64,000 nt of DNA from Polyangiaceae bacterium (lineage in GTDB: Bacteria > Myxococcota_A > Polyangia > Polyangiales > Polyangiaceae). The notes beneath the pieces were generated by a model. It was given only the letters and a program-made list of their open reading frames with translations, was not told the DNA's origin and did not search any database. Shown piece by piece: positions 53,501-61,465 of this stretch. Where the stretch lies: the NCBI GenBank assembly GCA_016712345.1, contig JADJRH010000011.1, positions 1,364,001 through 1,428,000 on the forward strand, given 5' to 3'. Both the position numbers and the translations under genes were made by a program. Every line of letters starts with the position of its first letter. Within the stretch, counting starts at the first letter, position 1.

Positions 53501-56500
53501 CGCGGCGTGCAGCTCAATTCGGCCGGCGTTTTGCACCCGATTGGGGACGGAGACCTCGCTTTATACTCTCCCATTGCCGGGTTGACAGCCGGTGACGTTT
53601 TGTCAAATCCGGCGGCAGCGCTTCAAATGGCGGGGCGGTTTTACCATTTGGAGTTTGGCGCGTTGGACCCCTCGGTCGACCCTCCTCGAAGCGTGCTTGT
53701 GGAGCGCGAAGAGCACCTTCACAATGGGGAGGGTGAAACGGTTGATTCAGGTCGCCTGCGTATCACCGTGCAACATGTCGACGGTTTTGGGAGGCCCATT
53801 CAGACCGCGCTGCGGGTCGATCCGGGGCTCGCGATCACGCGCGACAACGCAGCTCAGGTTATCACCGATGCCAATGGAAAACCGCTTCTTGTTCACTCGG
53901 CTGTTCGGTGGCTCAAAAGTGGATGGGCCGAGTTCGATCACCGCGGCAACCTGACCGAGCGGTATGAGCCGTTCTACTCCACAAGGCCGGCGTTTGAAAC
54001 GGATGACGTGCTTCGGCGCGCTGGGGTTTCCACCCGTGTACACTACGATGCGCTCGGTCGCGTGGTGCGTGAAGATTTGCCAAACGGAACGTTCACCACC
54101 GTGGAGTACCGGCCGTTTGTAACTCGGCGCGCCGACGCGAATGACAACGTCGCCGGATCGGACTATCAACTTTCTCGAAACGACCTTCCATCGTCCGACC
54201 CTGAAAAACAGGCCCTCCTTGGAACGTTGCTTCACGCCGATACACCGGTGTTTGTGTACAACGACGGTTTGGGACGACCGTTCCTCACGCGTGAGTTGGG
54301 ACTGTCGGGGACCGAGCGCTCGTCGCGAACACGTTACAGCGCTGCCGGCCTTACGGCCGAAGTGATCGACGCGCGGGGTATTCAAGCATTTTTGTACCGA
54401 TACGACATGTTGGGGAGAGTCGTTTATGAACGCAGCGCCGACGCCGGAGAACGTTTTGTGTTGCCCAACGCTCGGGGCGGGCCGTCTCACCTTTGGGATG
54501 GCCGCGGCGCCCATACGGTGTACACATACGACGCGGGAGCGCGTCTGATCGAAACAAGGGTCGAAATGCCGGGCGCTCCCCTTCGAACCGTTGAGCAAAC
54601 GGTGTTCGGGGATGCGCCGCTTGCGACCAATGCGTCGGGGCGTAACGTTCGGGGTCGCGTGGTGATGTCGCGCGATGAAGCCGGCGTGACACGGATGGAT
54701 GGGTATGATCTGTCGGGGGCGCCTGCCGCTGTTCGCCGAACGTTTGTTGCCAATCCTCAACTCGAAGTCAATTGGGCCGAAGTGACGCCGCCCGAGTTGC
54801 TCTCCACGGAACATGTCACTCGGCGCCGATTTGACCAACTGGGTAGAGTCACACGTGAAGAGCTTCCCGATGGAACGACCCGAACGTTTGTGTACGCTGC
54901 GCAGGGCCAGTTGACTGAAGTTCGCTTGACAACGGCCGACGGGGCCCTGCAAAACAAGGTGATTGTGGCGTCCGCCGAGGTGAACGCCCGCGGCCAAAAA
55001 GAGCGCCTCGTCTGCGCCGGTGGGTTGGAAACGCGTTGGGAGTACAATCCCCAAACAACGCGTCTCATGCGGGCAACGAGCCGCAAAACAGCCGCCGTCG
55101 CGCGCACGTACCAAGATCTTTTTTATACAACCGATCCCGTTGGGAACATCACTCGGTGGGTGGATGAGGTTCAGAACCCGGGAACATCGGTGCCAGTCAT
55201 TTCAGGCTTGGGAGTGAGTTCAGCGTGTGAATTTACCTATGACGCCTTTTATCGGCTCACCGCCGCAACCGGCCGCGTCCACCAAGCGCTGTTGCACAAC
55301 GATTACACTTCGGGGTTGGATGGTGAAAATCCGATTAAAGGAACGCGCCACCTTCACCTCAACAACGGCGCGGCGGTGGAACGTTATACTCGGCAGTATA
55401 CCTACGATTTGGCGGGAAATCTCACTCTCATTGCTCATCAGGGGACAAGTTTGTCGTGGTCCACAGAAATGTGGACATCTCCCACTTCCAATCGCACGCT
55501 TGCCAAAAAAGACGTGAACGGGATCGATCTGACCGATCCAGAATCGCACTTTGATTCCAACGGCAACACCCTGACTTTGCCCAACGTGCGGCGGCTCTTT
55601 TACAACCACAAGAATCAGCTTGTTCGTGCGGTGATCACCGATCGATCGGCCTCGGGGCTGCCCGACGATGCGGAGATCTATGTGTACGCAGCCAACGGGT
55701 TGCGCGTGCGGCGCATTACCGAACGTTTGGTGCACGGTCAGGTGGAGACCACCGAGGTATCGTATTTCGACGGGTGTGAAATCAAGCGCATCACCTACGC
55801 TGGAAACACCCGACTTCTGAGGTACACTTCCCATTTGACCGACGGCGCAGTTCGGGTGGCCACGCTTCATCAGTGGAGTGTGGATCTGAACGCGAGAGAA
55901 ACCGACAATCCGGCCGAGAAAAAGCTTCATTTCTTATTTGGAAATCACCTTGGTTCGGTATCGTTGGAAGTGACTGAAGATGGGGAGGTGATTTCGTACG
56001 AAGAATATTTCCCTTATGGGGGAACGAGCTTTGTCGCGGGTCGAAGCGCCCGCGAGGTGAAGCTCAAAGACGTTCGGTACAGCGGCAAGTGTCGAGACGA
56101 TTCCACCGGTCTCTACCATTATGAATTTCGATATTATTCGCCCTTCATCGGCAATTGGATCAGTCCGGATCCCGCCGGCCCTGTGGACGGGTTCAACCTC
56201 TACCGCTTTGCGCGGAACAATCCCATTCGCTTTGTGGACATCGCCGGCCTTGGGGCGGCAATGGCCATGGAAGATCGCCGCGCCGAGCAGCCTGTTCAAC
56301 CGGTAGGTCAGCCTCCTCCAACGTCGGGTGCTCCCAATCAAAGATCTTCCACCGGTCAACCTCGTCGGTCGGGAGGTTCGGGAGGGGCGGAAGGTCGTGG
56401 AGGTGGTCGATCGGGCGGGTCGACCGGTCCCACGCCCAGACCGCATCCTCCAACGCCTCCGCCACCTAACCCACCACCCACGCCGCCGTTGCCCACGCCG

Positions 56501-57991
56501 CCGCCTCCGAGCGTTCCTGACACTCCGTCGGAACCTTCCGTGCCGCCGCCTCCCGATCGGGGGGATTCGTCCGGTGGGGGAGACTCCTCTTCAGATCAAC
56601 CGACTCCGCCTGATCTCCGCCCCGATCCGTGGGACTTCCCTTCTGACACAGGTGTTCCTTTCCCGATGATGGAAGGGGAGGAAGAAGAAGCACCCGAGAG
56701 CGAAACCCCTACGGTGCTTTTTCCCGAAGAACCGCCTGAAAGACCGTGTTTGCCGGAGTTGTACGCGGTATTGGGTTTACCGTGTGATTGCTGTCGACAA
56801 TCCGCGGCCGACGGCTCGTCCGGCGCGCAGAGTGGAGGTCAGGGATCTACCCAAGGCTCCGCCGCCGAAGGTACACAAGCAAGCCCGACGGGTACACAAG
56901 CCACCGAGGCGGCGGGTACCGCGGCCGAACCGGGTGGAACGTCGGGTACGTATTCTACTTCCGGCGAAAGCAACGACGATACTCCCCATGCCGGGGCGAG
57001 CACCGATGGCCGGGGAAATCCAGGCTCCGACAGCAATTCTACCCAAGCGGGAGGGTTCTCCGGCGTTGCTCCCCGAGAGGATGGCACACCTTTCACCTCC
57101 CCACTCGAAGATGCCGCCCGTGAAGCGTCAGGTGCACCCGTGGCGGGGCCCGATGACGGGGTGAGTCCGATTGCGCTGGGTCGGCCACCGGAAGGGCAAA
57201 AAGAAGCGCCCTGGGATTGGGATCGGATTGACTGGTCACAGACCGACTGGGCGAATGTGGCTTTAGATGCTGTCCAGGCCGTTCTTGACGTGCTCGGTTT
57301 GATACCGGGGCTTGGGGAGATCGCCGACGGCGTGAACGGTTTGATCTCGCTCGCGCGCGGTGAGTACGTGGCGGCCGGGCTCAGCTTTGCTGCAATGATT
57401 CCCTTCGCCGGGTGGGTAGCGACAGGTGGTAAGTTTACACGCACAGCCCATCGATACGGCGATGAAGCGGTGGAGGTGGCGTCCGCGGTGGTGCGCCACG
57501 GCGACGAAGCGGCATCAGCTGTAGCCTCAACCGTGCGCGTTGGGGACGATGCGGGAGCCGCGATTGGGCCGGAGATCGGAGCGCGCGGGGCTGTGGTGCT
57601 CGATACGAACGCGGTAACAGGAATGTTTGAGCGGGGACAGATGGCCATCGTCGAAGCGGCAATGGCCGGACGCCAGCCCATCATACCGATTACGGCTGCA
57701 AAGGAATTCTTGAGAGGAGCCCCCACTGCGAGAACCCTCGCCGACCGGTTGGCGAGGGGACAACAACTGCGTACGTGGCTATCTGTCCATGGCGGACGAA
57801 TCGGTGCAGCTGCTAGAGAAGCCGACGTTCTGGGTTCCCAAATGGCAGCCGGCCGGTTGGGCAGGGCCTTGAGCGTCGGAGATGCTCGGGTTCTCCTTTC
57901 CGCCGAGCGTGAAGGGCTCCCACTCTTGACGAGAGACCGTCAACTGATCGGCGTTGCGCAAGCATTCGGACTACCCTTCCTACGTTACTGA
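50498..57991 (+). CDS. Fused TcB-TcC toxin with Rhs cocoon and PIN-like C-terminal toxin
   Basis: This is the main part of a roughly 2,680-residue TcBC fusion. GTG 50498 is only a nominal start because the gene really begins at 49956. In order it has a TcdB middle region with FG-GAP-like propeller repeats (FSLDDFDGDGNLNLVGFEG, FFADMTGDGLVDLVRI), then Rhs/YD repeats, then the core end GNHLGSVSLEVTEDGEVISYEEYFPYG and DPAGPVDGFNLYRFARNNP, where TcC proteins self-cleave. After a 250-residue Pro/Gly-rich stretch comes a hydrophobic pretoxin segment (GLIPGLGEIADGVNGLISLARGE). The tip resembles a PIN nuclease: VLDTNAV (Asp codon 57602), AKEFLRG (Glu 57704), GDARVLL (Asp 57881) and LTRDRQL (Asp 57935). 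The cocoon would release this ribonuclease into target cells. Confidence 0.85.
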   Translation: MASEAQFDQKGNAIVFEYKPENGVGVDTGASYEVHRFRGQERHSQRYIKRVLYGNSHPLSADKPTHPLNRWHFQVVFDYGEHEVNATPAETMPWTARTDAFSTYRPGFEVRTYRVCRRILLFHHFDELGDAARLVSSTELHHVLNAGVTLLEKVVHRGVRTDLTSSTVAERSLPPLSFLYHQEEPSRFFQSPERGGDIPWGLDGAVYRWIDLKNEGVPGILCRQGGGYTYKENWGNGQFGPWTVETKIPAAIAATFSLDDFDGDGNLNLVGFEGREAGHYKFDRASQAWEGFLPFKGQPRVDFGRAHAQWVDLNADGYADLLIDRGDRLVWVPSLGADGFGAPLEISKPPTLGHAAPGFASDLHNHTFFADMTGDGLVDLVRITSGRVEYWPNLGHGRFGDVVVMEGAPWFDQFGEQDLARLRLVDLTGSGTADLIYIGRGEIRCFYNHNGNLFGPEVRLSNLPVIDRIATAQVVDFLGDGSKCLVWSTPLSAHEGQALQYLRLAGDVPANALVELNNGAGRKTILSYRSSARDYLADKRRGEPWQSRLPRHRLVVASVADVDLIGGGRLATSYSYHDGKFDDAERRVAGFLQVESWDGDLPSSINASENRLFQLTKTFYYGGECQGWNERAARFYQGDTSAAHVPAPTLQAVEDVSTEDQVDAFRSLAGVEWRREIYSVSAPLAQSTHPLRTAELGYVVRCVQPSGINVRAAFTVEQTECLEHEYEGDPNDPRVHHEFLLETGDYGVVTQRVGLTYPRRPSQLSVEPEQQAVIAEFVETSHVHIDLPSRFEVGIDVAEKRVALGGLMPPAGGIFTRASLVQAVSEALSNPTPFHAAWTPTAPTSCVTSLRRHFFWNDDRSGAAPEGQVGDVKLLHHIERAIFPEGSVADLFGGRVTAPMLAQSFYHQDAGFYWTQEPTYHYGDANAFYRLQSETLPDGGTQEYTWDAYHLLVLGTTDAFQNQTSAVADYHLLAASQIQDPNGNVTQVLYDPLGIAAATSIRGVQLNSAGVLHPIGDGDLALYSPIAGLTAGDVLSNPAAALQMAGRFYHLEFGALDPSVDPPRSVLVEREEHLHNGEGETVDSGRLRITVQHVDGFGRPIQTALRVDPGLAITRDNAAQVITDANGKPLLVHSAVRWLKSGWAEFDHRGNLTERYEPFYSTRPAFETDDVLRRAGVSTRVHYDALGRVVREDLPNGTFTTVEYRPFVTRRADANDNVAGSDYQLSRNDLPSSDPEKQALLGTLLHADTPVFVYNDGLGRPFLTRELGLSGTERSSRTRYSAAGLTAEVIDARGIQAFLYRYDMLGRVVYERSADAGERFVLPNARGGPSHLWDGRGAHTVYTYDAGARLIETRVEMPGAPLRTVEQTVFGDAPLATNASGRNVRGRVVMSRDEAGVTRMDGYDLSGAPAAVRRTFVANPQLEVNWAEVTPPELLSTEHVTRRRFDQLGRVTREELPDGTTRTFVYAAQGQLTEVRLTTADGALQNKVIVASAEVNARGQKERLVCAGGLETRWEYNPQTTRLMRATSRKTAAVARTYQDLFYTTDPVGNITRWVDEVQNPGTSVPVISGLGVSSACEFTYDAFYRLTAATGRVHQALLHNDYTSGLDGENPIKGTRHLHLNNGAAVERYTRQYTYDLAGNLTLIAHQGTSLSWSTEMWTSPTSNRTLAKKDVNGIDLTDPESHFDSNGNTLTLPNVRRLFYNHKNQLVRAVITDRSASGLPDDAEIYVYAANGLRVRRITERLVHGQVETTEVSYFDGCEIKRITYAGNTRLLRYTSHLTDGAVRVATLHQWSVDLNARETDNPAEKKLHFLFGNHLGSVSLEVTEDGEVISYEEYFPYGGTSFVAGRSAREVKLKDVRYSGKCRDDSTGLYHYEFRYYSPFIGNWISPDPAGPVDGFNLYRFARNNPIRFVDIAGLGAAMAMEDRRAEQPVQPVGQPPPTSGAPNQRSSTGQPRRSGGSGGAEGRGGGRSGGSTGPTPRPHPPTPPPPNPPPTPPLPTPPPPSVPDTPSEPSVPPPPDRGDSSGGGDSSSDQPTPPDLRPDPWDFPSDTGVPFPMMEGEEEEAPESETPTVLFPEEPPERPCLPELYAVLGLPCDCCRQSAADGSSGAQSGGQGSTQGSAAEGTQASPTGTQATEAAGTAAEPGGTSGTYSTSGESNDDTPHAGASTDGRGNPGSDSNSTQAGGFSGVAPREDGTPFTSPLEDAAREASGAPVAGPDDGVSPIALGRPPEGQKEAPWDWDRIDWSQTDWANVALDAVQAVLDVLGLIPGLGEIADGVNGLISLARGEYVAAGLSFAAMIPFAGWVATGGKFTRTAHRYGDEAVEVASAVVRHGDEAASAVASTVRVGDDAGAAIGPEIGARGAVVLDTNAVTGMFERGQMAIVEAAMAGRQPIIPITAAKEFLRGAPTARTLADRLARGQQLRTWLSVHGGRIGAAAREADVLGSQMAAGRLGRALSVGDARVLLSAEREGLPLLTRDRQLIGVAQAFGLPFLRY

Positions 57992-58001
57992 GGAGACATC
58001 T

Positions 58002-58343
58002 GTGGGCCTGTACAACACGATCGACACGAGCGCGCGTTGCACGAACTGCTGCTGGTCGGGAAACATGGCAGTTCAGTTCAAGTACGGAAACGTGCATGAT
58101 CACGAATACAAGGTGGGGAACCGCGTGATCTGGGGGAGGCCACAGATCGGAGATCCAAAGGAGCGTCGGGTCGTAGTGCAGGGCATCGCCGGGTGCCCGA
58201 CCTGTGACAAGGACAACTTCTTTGACATCCTCATCATCGATAGCGTCATTAAAGACGTAATGCCGCAGAGTGGGCTCTACGATTACCGAGGAAGCGGATA
58301 CGTCGAGCTAGGGTCTGACAGCGAAGCGGGGATACGTAAATGA
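58002..58343 (+). CDS. Small zinc-ribbon-like protein coupled to the TcBC gene
   Basis: The 113-residue protein has a GTG start at 58002, and its AGGAG site overlaps the TcBC stop codon, so translation is coupled. The sequence contains ARCTNCCW and GCPTCDKDNF, which together could form a four-cysteine zinc ribbon, with MAVQFKYGNVHDHEYKVGNRVIWG between them. I do not recognise the family. Directly following a gene that ends in a putative nuclease domain, it could be an immunity protein or chaperone for the PIN-like tip. This is inference from position. Confidence 0.65.
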   Translation: MGLYNTIDTSARCTNCCWSGNMAVQFKYGNVHDHEYKVGNRVIWGRPQIGDPKERRVVVQGIAGCPTCDKDNFFDILIIDSVIKDVMPQSGLYDYRGSGYVELGSDSEAGIRK

Positions 58344-58816
58344 AAAACTCAGACATTGCGGAAACGGAGAGGCTTCTGGACAGGCTAACGCGCACACCAG
58401 CTTGCTCCGTTGAAACGGCCCGAGGCCAACCCGTTCTGCGGCAGGTTATGCACACCGTCGACATGATTGTCATTAACAACTGGCCAAAGCTCTCGCAGGG
58501 TGCAGATGGTTGGTGGGAACGCGATTGGGAAATTGTTCTCACCACCGATCAGGTGACCGACGATTCAGTTCGAGTTGTGGAACACGAACTTTCAGATTTT
58601 GAAAAATCAGTCAAAATCGAGGTTGACGGCAAGAAGGTAAAAGTGCACGTGCGCACCGCTCGCTGGGGGTGGGACCATGATTTGTACACACATTCATATA
58701 ATTTGCTGGAGGCGATCAATGATCGGATGGGGCAGATCGACACCATCCAAGGTCAAGCGAGAAACCTGTGGAACCCTTGGCTGCTGCGGCTTACGCGAGC
58801 GGAAGATGGTAGGTAG
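58340..58816 (+). CDS. Unrecognised 158-residue protein in the Tc locus
   Basis: The protein starts at ATG 58340 with a 4-base overlap (ATGA) with the preceding gene, so it belongs to the same operon. It is soluble, with many Trp and acidic residues (GADGWWERDWEIVLTTDQVTDDSVRVVEHELSDFEKSVKIEVDGKKVKVHVRTARWGWDHDLYTHSYNLL). The strongly alternating charge suggests a small alpha/beta fold. There is no signal peptide or metal motif. The family is not recognised; an immunity or accessory role beside the Tc toxin is possible. Confidence 0.62.
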   Translation: MKNSDIAETERLLDRLTRTPACSVETARGQPVLRQVMHTVDMIVINNWPKLSQGADGWWERDWEIVLTTDQVTDDSVRVVEHELSDFEKSVKIEVDGKKVKVHVRTARWGWDHDLYTHSYNLLEAINDRMGQIDTIQGQARNLWNPWLLRLTRAEDGR

Positions 58817-58869
58817 TCCAGGGGTGGTACCTATTCAGATGATGTGATGGTTCGAACAACGGCAGCACC

Positions 58870-59184
58870 ATGACACCTCTTGAAGTCCGCGAATTTCTCG
58901 AAGCGCTGGATCCTGTGTGGGTACACCTGGCCGAGTACAGAATGACCCATGGCCATCTTCATTTGCTTCTCACAAATGAGCACTTCCGGCGAGTGGCGGA
59001 TGTGTACCTATCGGACTGCATGTACATCGCCGGTCCAACCTCGGGTGGCCCGTGGACCTGTTCCTTGCGCGAAGAACGCAACGGCACGGACAACTGTCTC
59101 ATCCTGTCAGCGGGGGGTGAACTGACCATCAAGGCCCTCCGGGCGCATGCATGTGCGCCAAACGAACCTGGACGATTCCCATGA
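58870..59184 (+). CDS. Unrecognised 104-residue protein in the Tc locus
   Basis: The protein starts at ATG 58870 (MTPLEVREFLEALDPVWVHLAEYRMTHGHLHLLLTNEHFRRVADVYLSDCMYIAG). The ribosome site is weak. A leading helix and a short beta region are likely, and no signal peptide or membrane segment is present. It lies 53 bases after the previous gene and 52 bases before TcA on the same strand. The regular amino acid use and position support a real gene, but the function cannot be stated. Confidence 0.5.
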   Translation: MTPLEVREFLEALDPVWVHLAEYRMTHGHLHLLLTNEHFRRVADVYLSDCMYIAGPTSGGPWTCSLREERNGTDNCLILSAGGELTIKALRAHACAPNEPGRFP

Positions 59185-59236
59185 ACCAGTCCACATGATT
59201 GTTGGCCTGACCCGTGAAGTAAAAAAGGGTACATAA

Positions 59237-61465
59237 ATGAAAAAGTCGGATCTTTTGGAGCTTTTGAAACATGCCCACCTGACAGTGGGGGAGCTGCGCT
59301 CGGAGGTGCAGAGCCTCACTCCGGCGGTGGCCGATGTGCTCACGCGCAGCGTGCGCCGAAAGAGTCTCGCTCGGCTTCCGGCGGCATCTGAAAAGGTGAA
59401 AAACCTAATTCAGAAAATGCCTGTTTCGCTGGAAGGTGACCTGAAAGGGACTTCGCTTCGAGATCTGACAATCAAGGCCGTCCGAGACGGCGTTCAAAAG
59501 GACAATTCGCTGCGGTCCGACGATGCGGTGAAAGTCGAGGTGGAACGACTCTCCAAAGCCGCTTCTAAACGGGGTGCTCCCGCTGCTGGAAGCAACAGTT
59601 CCCTCGCTGAAGCGCTTGGAGAAGATCTACCCATTGCGTTTCACCCCGACTTTCAGACTGAATTGGAAAGTGCTCGCATCTACCGCTTGGCCGATACCGT
59701 CAAGTTGAGTGATCGCGTCACTCAAACCCTTGTTCGCGACGCGGGTAGCCTTGCTCAAATAACAGGGAGTCAACTGGACAATTGGGTTGCCCAAAAAAAG
59801 GTGTCCGCCGCCGAAGCGGAAGAGGTGGGTAGAGCGCTGTCGATCTACCATTTGGTGGATGGTCAACCCGAGTTGGTGGAGCGCATTGTGGGCGCTGTTC
59901 AGGCCCCGTCCGAGGTGGTCACCTGGACCGCCGATGTTTGGGTAGAGTTGATTCAACAAAGCAAAGTGCCTCTTCCAGAAGGCCAAACGGTCCAGCACTA
60001 TGCTCAATTTTTAAGAAAAAAGGCGGTTCGGTTGTTTCCGTCGGCCGCGCTTTCTCACCGCCTTTCGCAGAGTGGCAACCGGGCATTGTCGGCGTTTTTC
60101 GCTCAAAACGAAGGGGCACTTGCGCTGGACCTTACCCATTCAAGCTCGGCGCTTCGAGGTCTATCGTTTGCAGATGGAACCACTGAGCCTGAAAAGGCGA
60201 ACCTGCTCCGGCAGGCTCGGGGTTACCAACGCGCCGCGGCCTTGACAGACGACGTTCTCGACGCGGCGTTGCTTGTTGAAAAAGGGTTTGCATCCGCAAT
60301 CACCGTTGCTCGAAAAAGTCCGGCGGACTTTGCAGAGCAAACCGATCTACCCATCGCGGTGGCAACGAAATACCACGACAAAGCAAAGGACATCGCCGCG
60401 GGTGTTGCCGCCCACGTGGGAACGGTGTTTGACCTTCTCGACGGTGGAATTGGGGCAACGGTGGTTGGCAACGTTTCTGCCGACGCGGGAAACTTCTTAA
60501 AAGATCTGCCTGGGTTTGCCGACTATTTTGGCAGTCAGGATTTTTGCCGCTGCAAACATTGCCAATCGATTTTCGGCCCGGCCGCCTATTTTGTCGACCT
60601 CATGACGTTCATCGATGAGCGGGTGACACAGGTGGTGTACAAAGATCTACCCGCACACCCGCTGGCTTTGAAAAGCCGTCGGCCGGATCTGTGGACGCTG
60701 GAGCTGACATGTCAGAATACCAATACGGTGATCCCTTACCTTTTTATCATCAATGAGATCTTAGAAAACGCTGTGGCGCAACATGCCGGCTTTTCAGGTT
60801 CGTTTGCCGATCGGGCCGCCGTTACGGGCAAGGTGTACCGTGAAGTGTTGCCTTCACAGGTGGGGTCATTTCAACAACCTTTCCACTTGGCTTTTGAAGA
60901 GTTTGCCACGTATCTCCAACATTGGAGCAAATCGCTCGCCGACGTTGCCAAGGGCGCAAATCTAACAGGGGATGCGCTTGCGCGGTTGTGTCTCGGTTTG
61001 TCCCCCGAAGAATGGAACTTGATGGTGGATGTCAACTCAAATCTACCCTTTTTGCGGCGTGTGTACGCAGCTCCGTCGTTGACAGTTTCATCGGGTGTTG
61101 TGGCTCCGGTGGACGCAACTCAAATCCGAAAAGGGATGGGGCTTTCGCGCGCCGAGTTGGGTGAAATTGTGGAAAGCCGCTTTGTCAAGTCTGCGGCGCC
61201 CGCCATTCAAATCAAAGCCACCAAACGATCCCCGGAGAGCATTCAGAACGATGTGGAGCGCCTTCAGGGGGCCACACCTTCGGCGCTCGATCGAATGCAC
61301 AGGTTTGTTCGATTGTTGAGGAAAACACGCTGGCGCGTGGGTGAGTTGGATCTGGTGCTTTCGCACCTGGAAAGCGCGGGTTTGGGAAACGAGCTTCGGG
61401 CCCCGAGCGCCGGGGGGGTGGCCGCCATTTTTCGGCTTCAAAATGGCTCGGGGCCTCTCCGTTGA
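59237..61465 (+). CDS. Tc toxin component A (TcA), N-terminal part (frame break near 61440)
   Basis: ATG at 59237 follows aaaaaggg. The first 450 residues are helical, including tandem helical repeats like those at the TcA N-terminus. The segment LPGFADYFGSQDFCRCKHCQSIFGPAAYFVDLMTFID, followed by HPLALKSRRPDLWTLELTCQNTNTVIPYLFIINEILENA, is the hallmark of TcA/VRP1 proteins, which form the large pentameric translocation pore. Frame and homology end together near FRLQ (61441). The product continues in the frame beginning at 61443, and removing one A from the A4 run at 61440-61443 restores it. The gene is therefore about twice this length and enters the next entry. Confidence 0.88.
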   Translation: MKKSDLLELLKHAHLTVGELRSEVQSLTPAVADVLTRSVRRKSLARLPAASEKVKNLIQKMPVSLEGDLKGTSLRDLTIKAVRDGVQKDNSLRSDDAVKVEVERLSKAASKRGAPAAGSNSSLAEALGEDLPIAFHPDFQTELESARIYRLADTVKLSDRVTQTLVRDAGSLAQITGSQLDNWVAQKKVSAAEAEEVGRALSIYHLVDGQPELVERIVGAVQAPSEVVTWTADVWVELIQQSKVPLPEGQTVQHYAQFLRKKAVRLFPSAALSHRLSQSGNRALSAFFAQNEGALALDLTHSSSALRGLSFADGTTEPEKANLLRQARGYQRAAALTDDVLDAALLVEKGFASAITVARKSPADFAEQTDLPIAVATKYHDKAKDIAAGVAAHVGTVFDLLDGGIGATVVGNVSADAGNFLKDLPGFADYFGSQDFCRCKHCQSIFGPAAYFVDLMTFIDERVTQVVYKDLPAHPLALKSRRPDLWTLELTCQNTNTVIPYLFIINEILENAVAQHAGFSGSFADRAAVTGKVYREVLPSQVGSFQQPFHLAFEEFATYLQHWSKSLADVAKGANLTGDALARLCLGLSPEEWNLMVDVNSNLPFLRRVYAAPSLTVSSGVVAPVDATQIRKGMGLSRAELGEIVESRFVKSAAPAIQIKATKRSPESIQNDVERLQGATPSALDRMHRFVRLLRKTRWRVGELDLVLSHLESAGLGNELRAPSAGGVAAIFRLQNGSGPLR

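Noticed and set aside
53747..55114. 455-residue minus-strand open frame inside the TcBC gene
   Set aside because: Antisense to Rhs repeats; Arg/His-rich shadow without start context.
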